DNA from: Pseudomonas laurylsulfativorans
GTDB taxonomy: Bacteria; Pseudomonadota; Gammaproteobacteria; Pseudomonadales; Pseudomonadaceae
Assembly: GCF_002906155.1 (NCBI RefSeq)
Contig: NZ_MUJK01000003.1
Span: 124,001 to 188,000, forward strand
Direction of reading: 5' to 3'
Length of the DNA stretch: 64,000 bases
The notes beneath the pieces are model-generated. The model worked only from the letters and a program-made list of their open reading frames with translations, was not told the DNA's origin and made no database searches. Position numbers and translations under genes: made by a program. Shown one piece after another: positions 60,111-64,000 of the stretch (position 1 is its first letter; the number at the start of each line of letters is the position of its first letter).

Positions 60111-60131
60111 TTATCCACAGCTTCTGTGGAT
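60111..60131. promoter_or_regulatory. DnaA-box inverted repeat
   Basis: A perfect TTATCCACA (60111-60119) overlaps the inverted repeat ATCCACAG-CTT-CTGTGGAT (60113-60131), 110 bases before the Sel1-like gene. Confidence 0.5.
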
Positions 60132-60238
60132 TGTCCCGAGCGCTTGCTCTAGGACGGGCGTGCCGGGATATTTTCAGCTTTACCTGTAGGAAAAAGAGAG
60201 TAAAGTTGCGCGCCTTCCGATCTGCCCCACAGTGCTTT

Positions 60239-60562
60239 ATGAAGTTTCGCTCAGCCCCCGTTTCCTCTACCTCCACGCCACCTTCTGCTGCACCTACCAA
60301 GCGCTTTTCCATGCGCGTGGCGGAATGGCTGTTGGACAGCCCGCATCTGGGTGAAAACCGTAACGTCAAACACATCGCCGGACGCCTGCTCAAGCAGCCG
60401 GCCCGTGAGGGCGTGGTGGCTGCACAAAGCCGCCTTGGCCAGTTGATGTGCCGCGAATGCGGGAATGCGCGGGACCGCCGGATCGGCCAGGACCTGCTGC
60501 GTCAGGCCGCCCGGGCAGGTGATTTGCGCGCTCAACAGGAACTGGGGCTGATCGAAGACTGA
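60239..60562 (+). CDS. Small Sel1-like repeat protein
   Basis: 107 residues from ATG 60239 (MKFRSAPVSSTSTPP). The second half has two Sel1/TPR-like units (VVAAQSRLGQLMCREC and GQDLLRQAARAGDLRAQQEL). There is no signal peptide, and the N-terminus is Ser/Thr/Pro-rich. Such short solenoids mediate protein contacts; partner unknown. The start is uncertain because an ATG 36 codons upstream is also open, but it is followed by poor coding sequence. Possible Pho and DnaA sites lie upstream. It is 61 bases before rmuC. Confidence 0.7.
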   Translation: MKFRSAPVSSTSTPPSAAPTKRFSMRVAEWLLDSPHLGENRNVKHIAGRLLKQPAREGVVAAQSRLGQLMCRECGNARDRRIGQDLLRQAARAGDLRAQQELGLIED

Positions 60563-60623
60563 GCTGTCCAAGACCGGACGCCTTGGTTAACCTTCAGGCT
60601 TTATCCGAATGGCAGGAGTGGCT

Positions 60624-62102
60624 ATGGCAATGGACTTGACCAGCGTATTGCTGGGTCTGGCAGCGGCTGCGTTGCCGTTGCTGGTATTGGCCTGGCAACT
60701 CCAGCGTCGGGCCAGCACCACGCAGGCAGACGTTGCACTGCTGCAAGAGCGCCTGGCCACGGCTCAACTGGCGCAGGACGGATTGAATGCACAGCTCGAA
60801 TCCAGCCGCGACGAAATCGGTGACCTGACCCAGGCCAACGCCGCGAAACAGGCTGATCTGGCTGCGCTGCGTCGTGAGGTCGAACTGCTGCAGATCGAGC
60901 GCGACGACGCCCGGGACGCCGCCCATGCCTGGAATATCGAACGCGCCGGCAAAGAAGCCGAATTGCGTCGCCTGGATGCCCAGGCTGCGTCGCTCAACGC
61001 CGAATTGCGCGAGCAACAGGACAGCCATCAGCAGCGCCTCAACGACCTGCAAGGTTCGCGGGACGAGTTGCGCGCGCAATTTGCCGAGCTGGCGGGGAAA
61101 ATTTTCGATGAGCGCGAACAGCGTTTTGCCGAAACCAGTCAGCAGCGCCTGGGGCAGTTGCTCGATCCTCTCAAGGAGCGCATCCAGTCCTTCGAAAAAC
61201 GAGTCGAGGAAAGCTATCAGAACGAGGCTCGCGAGCGTTTCTCCCTGGCCAAGGAGCTGGAGCGCCTGCAACAGTTGAATTTGCGCTTGAGCGATGAAGC
61301 GACCAACCTGACCCGCGCTTTGAAAGGGCAGAAGACCCAGGGCAATTGGGGTGAACTGATTCTTGAGCGTGTGCTTGAGCATGCGGGGCTGGAGAAGGGC
61401 CGCGAGTACCAGACACAGGTCAATCTCAAGGGACCCGATGGCGAGCGCTTCCAGCCGGACGTGATCATTTATCTGCCGGGCGACAAGCAGGTGGTGGTCG
61501 ATTCCAAGGTCAGCCTGACGGCCTATCAGCAGTACGTGGCGGCTGAGGACGAGGCCATCGGCCAGATCGCCATCAAGCAGCACGTGCTGTCCTTGCGAAA
61601 TCACGTCAAAGGCCTGGCGGGCAAGGATTACAAGCGCCTCGATGGTTTGCACAGCCTGGATTTCGTGTTGCTCTTCGTGCCGATCGAGGCAGCGTTTTCT
61701 GCCGCGTTGCAGGCTGAGCCGACGCTGTTTCAGGAGGCATTCGACCGCAACATAGTGATCGTCAGCCCCACCACGTTGTTGGCGACCCTGCGCGTCATCG
61801 ACAGCCTGTGGAAGCAGGAGCGCCAGAGCCAGAATGCCCGGGAAATCGCCGAGCGGGCCGGGTGGCTGTATGACAAGTTCGTGCTGTTCATTCAGGATCT
61901 GGACGAGGTCGGCAATCGCCTGCAGCAACTGGACAAGGCCTACAGTTCGGCACGCAACAAGCTGACAGAGGGACGTGGCAACCTGGTCAGTCGCAGTGAA
62001 CAACTCAAGCTGCTGGGCGCGCGGGCGAGCAAGAGCCTGCCGGCGGACTTGCTGGAGCGGGCGATGACCGATGTCGATGGGCTGGTAGAGTTGCCGGAGT
62101 AG
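60624..62102 (+). CDS. rmuC: DNA recombination protein RmuC
   Basis: 492 residues. N-terminal membrane anchor (about 4-24), a long coiled coil (about 30-190) and the RmuC nuclease-like domain with GNWGELILERVLEHAGLEKG, VIIYLPGDKQVVVDSKVSLT and VSPTTLLATLRVIDSLWKQE. The family limits recombination between inverted repeats, perhaps by trimming DNA ends, which is of note in a genome full of inverted REP pairs. AGGAG 5 bases before ATG 60624; ATGs at 60609 and 60630 are alternatives. Confidence 0.94.
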   Translation: MAMDLTSVLLGLAAAALPLLVLAWQLQRRASTTQADVALLQERLATAQLAQDGLNAQLESSRDEIGDLTQANAAKQADLAALRREVELLQIERDDARDAAHAWNIERAGKEAELRRLDAQAASLNAELREQQDSHQQRLNDLQGSRDELRAQFAELAGKIFDEREQRFAETSQQRLGQLLDPLKERIQSFEKRVEESYQNEARERFSLAKELERLQQLNLRLSDEATNLTRALKGQKTQGNWGELILERVLEHAGLEKGREYQTQVNLKGPDGERFQPDVIIYLPGDKQVVVDSKVSLTAYQQYVAAEDEAIGQIAIKQHVLSLRNHVKGLAGKDYKRLDGLHSLDFVLLFVPIEAAFSAALQAEPTLFQEAFDRNIVIVSPTTLLATLRVIDSLWKQERQSQNAREIAERAGWLYDKFVLFIQDLDEVGNRLQQLDKAYSSARNKLTEGRGNLVSRSEQLKLLGARASKSLPADLLERAMTDVDGLVELPE

Positions 62103-62119
62103 TCCCGGGCGAGCGTGGA

Positions 62120-62155
62120 CCCTGTGGCGAGGGGGCTTGCCCCCTCGCCACAGGG
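62120..62155. terminator. Long perfect palindrome between convergent genes
   Basis: CCCTGTGGCGAGGGGG and CCCCCTCGCCACAGGG form a 16-bp perfect stem with loop CTTG. It is a REP-family variant distinct from the main core and probably a bidirectional terminator. Confidence 0.8.
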
Positions 62156-62170
62156 ATTTGAGTTGCCGCG

Positions 62171-64000
62171 CTACAACGGTATGTACCGGCTCAACAACGC
62201 CCGCAACGCCGCCGGTTTCACCGGTTTGGCCAAGTAGTCCAGCCCCGCAGCGTGCACCAGGTCGACCGTCTCCGGCCGGCCATCGGCGCTGATGACTACC
62301 CCTGGAACCGGCTCGCCCATTTGGGTGCGCAACCAGGCCATCAAATCGGTGCCGGTCTCGCCATGATCGAGGTGGTAATCCACCAGCGCCAATTGCGGAC
62401 GCACGCCTTCGTCCAGCAACGCGGCGCATTCCTCGCGATTGCGCGCGGTCCAGACCTGGCAACCCCAGCGGCTGAGCAGGCTGTTCATGCCGATCAGAAT
62501 GCTGTCCTCGTTGTCGATACACAGCACCTGCGCGCCATTGAGCAATTTGCCATTGAGTTCGGCGACGTTGACTGGCGCAGCGGTCTGCGTCCGGGCCAGC
62601 GGCACGCTGACGCTGAACACGCTGCCGCGCCCCGGCCAGGAGCGTACGCGCAGGGTATGACCGAGCACGCGACAAAGTCCGTCGGCAATAGCCAGGCCCA
62701 GGCCGAGGCCTTTTTCGGCCCGTGTCTGGTGGCTATCGAGTCGCTTGAACTCTTCGAAAATCACCTGCTGTTTATCTTCTGGAATACCCGGCCCACGGTC
62801 CCAGACTTCCAGGCTCAGTTGTTCCTTGTGCCGGCGAACCCCCAGCAGCACCGGCCCTTTACCGTAGCGGAAAGCGTTGGTCAGGAAGTTCTGCAGAATC
62901 CGCCGCAGCAATTTGATGTCGCTGTCGACCCGCAGCGCGCTGCCGCGTACGCGGAACTCCAGTTTTTGTTCTCGCGCCAGCGCCTTGAACTCGTTGCCGA
63001 GGGTGTCGAACAGTTCGTTGAGCGCGAACGGCTGGCGATTCGGGTTGATCTTGCCGTTCTCCAGGCGGGAAATATCCAGCAGGTCGCTAATCAAGTCCTC
63101 GGCCGAGCGTAGCGAGCTGTCCAGGTGCTCGACCAGTTTCTGCGCCTCGCCAGTCAGACTATCGCCCTGATGGGAGAGGGCGGCGGAGAACAGTCGCGCC
63201 GCATTCAGTGGCTGCATCAGGTCATGGCTGACGGCCGCGAGGAAACGGGTCTTGGACTGGTTGGCCGACTCGGCGGTGCCCTTGGCTTCGGTCAGGGCGA
63301 CGTTGAGCTGCGACAATTCGTGGGTGCGTTCGGCGACCCGTTGCTCCAGGCCTTCGTTGGCCTCGGTCAGCGCCTGCTCGGCTTCGCGGAACGCGGTGAT
63401 GTCGGTGAAGCTCATGACGAAGCCACCGCCAGGCATCGGGTTGCCGATCAGCTCGATCACCCGGCCATTGGGGAACAGTCGTTCGGACGTGTGCGCGCGG
63501 CCCTGGCGCATCCAGTGCAGGCGACGTGCGACGTGAACTTCGGCTTCGCCGGGACCGCACAGACCGCGCTCGGCATTGTGGCGAATGATGTCGGCGATGG
63601 GCCGGCCGACCCTGATCAGGCCATCCGGGTAGTTGAACAAATCCAGATAGCGACGGTTCCAGGCCACCAGTTTCAGCGACTGGTCGACCACGCTGATGCC
63701 CTGGGTGATGTTCTCGATGGCGCCTTGCAGCAAGGCACGGTTGAACTGCAGCACCTCCGAGGCTTCGTCGGCGATGCGCACAACGTCCTCCAATTGCATC
63801 TCCCGGCCTTCAATGGCGGCTTTTACCACTGCGCGGGTCGAAGAGGCCCCGAGCACACCGGCCAGCAAGCGTTCGGTATGGGCAATCCATTCGCTGTCGG
63901 CGTTCTGGTTCGGGTTGAAGCCTTTGCCTTGGCGATAAGCAAAACGGATGAAGCTTTGACGGGCGCGTTCTTCGCCGACAAAGCGCGCCGCCAGTTGCAG
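62171..64000 (-). CDS. Hybrid sensor histidine kinase, MxtR/CrbS-like (partial, N-terminus outside window)
   Basis: At least 609 residues are visible; the frame stays open to the window edge, so the N-terminal part is missing. In order: a linker, a PAS domain (about LLQGAIENITQGISVVDQSL to FTDITAFREAEQAL), a coiled coil, a HisKA domain with His in AAVSHDLMQPLNAARL, a HATPase domain (NFLTNAFRYG, WDRGPGIPED, GLGLGLAIAD) and a C-terminal receiver with Asp in LALVDYHLDHG and Lys in YLAKPVKP. This architecture and sequence style fit SSS-type kinases such as P. aeruginosa MxtR (PA3271) or CrbS, which control acetate use. The diagnostic symporter domain would lie outside the window, so NahK/ErcS'-type kinases remain possible. 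Confidence 0.85.
   Translation of the reverse strand: MQLAARFVGEERARQSFIRFAYRQGKGFNPNQNADSEWIAHTERLLAGVLGASSTRAVVKAAIEGREMQLEDVVRIADEASEVLQFNRALLQGAIENITQGISVVDQSLKLVAWNRRYLDLFNYPDGLIRVGRPIADIIRHNAERGLCGPGEAEVHVARRLHWMRQGRAHTSERLFPNGRVIELIGNPMPGGGFVMSFTDITAFREAEQALTEANEGLEQRVAERTHELSQLNVALTEAKGTAESANQSKTRFLAAVSHDLMQPLNAARLFSAALSHQGDSLTGEAQKLVEHLDSSLRSAEDLISDLLDISRLENGKINPNRQPFALNELFDTLGNEFKALAREQKLEFRVRGSALRVDSDIKLLRRILQNFLTNAFRYGKGPVLLGVRRHKEQLSLEVWDRGPGIPEDKQQVIFEEFKRLDSHQTRAEKGLGLGLAIADGLCRVLGHTLRVRSWPGRGSVFSVSVPLARTQTAAPVNVAELNGKLLNGAQVLCIDNEDSILIGMNSLLSRWGCQVWTARNREECAALLDEGVRPQLALVDYHLDHGETGTDLMAWLRTQMGEPVPGVVISADGRPETVDLVHAAGLDYLAKPVKPAALRALLSRYIPL

Larger units (their letters stand above)
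59233..60238. other. Gene-free kilobase with several candidate regulatory sites
   Basis: No reading frame here has a ribosome site and plausible coding content. It contains AACGTT-AA-AACGTT (59273-59286), CGATCA-CCAT-TGATCG (59297-59312), a GC-rich self-complementary stretch (59760-59790), a Pho-box-like repeat (59945-59962) and a DnaA-box inverted repeat (60111-60131). A small RNA gene is possible but not demonstrated. Confidence 0.6.

Noticed and set aside
60594..62675. 693-codon minus-strand frame across rmuC and the convergent gene end
   Set aside because: It runs opposite rmuC and crosses a 16-bp terminator palindrome; composition shadow.

Overview
The window is chromosomal DNA from a Pseudomonas, most likely of the P. 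fluorescens group. The evidence is GC-rich coding sequence, many copies of a short palindromic REP repeat typical of that group, and gene orders that match the Pseudomonas core genome (gltA-sdhCDAB-sucAB-lpd-sucCD-braB, htpG, purMN-hda, the riboswitch-led cob operon, rmuC). I see no prophage, plasmid functions, CRISPR array, rRNA or tRNA. The only mobile-type gene is a REP-associated transposase at the left end.

Layout. 0-7 kb: RAYT transposase between REP pairs, a TetR regulator, a YedI-type membrane protein, a MlaA-like plus alpha/beta-hydrolase pair, a small membrane protein and a GH17 glucan enzyme. 7-10.3 kb: a betaine-binding protein (BetX type), then DUF485 and the acetate symporter ActP. 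10.6-23.7 kb: the TCA block, with gltA divergent from sdhCDAB, sucAB, lpd and sucCD. 24-32.6 kb: the branched-chain amino-acid carrier, two membrane proteins, a lipoprotein, two coupled thioesterases, htpG, a dienelactone-hydrolase-like protein, pirin and OsmC. 32.7-44.6 kb: a chemoreceptor, DUF3108, purM-purN, DUF2066, a PerM-type permease, hda, two NlpC/P60 lipoproteins, an O-methyltransferase, a sorbosone-dehydrogenase-like lipoprotein and an unknown gene. 44.7-54.0 kb: a cobalamin riboswitch and ten corrin-pathway genes (cobO to cobS). 54-64 kb: a MarR-MFS-microprotein unit, glutathione peroxidase, a FadL-family porin, two unknown genes, a 1-kb gene-free stretch, a Sel1-like protein, rmuC, and a hybrid sensor kinase cut by the right edge.

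The strongest material for a second look is regulatory. The TCA block appears to carry structured mRNA leaders at sdhC, sucA and sucC, and possibly at braB. In the sucA and sdhC leaders the ribosome-binding sequence can be paired away. The sucC leader contains one strand able to pair with either of two partners. Other notable items are a heat-shock-type promoter for htpG inside the upstream gene, a MarR operator pair that points to a leaderless regulator mRNA, a REP element forming the last codons of cobB and coupling it to bluB, a phage-hydrolase-like protein that seems to lack its catalytic Glu, and Pho-box-like and DnaA-box-like sites in the 1-kb gap.

Limits: assignments rest on reading the translated sequence and on remembered families. 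No alignment, folding or database search was run.
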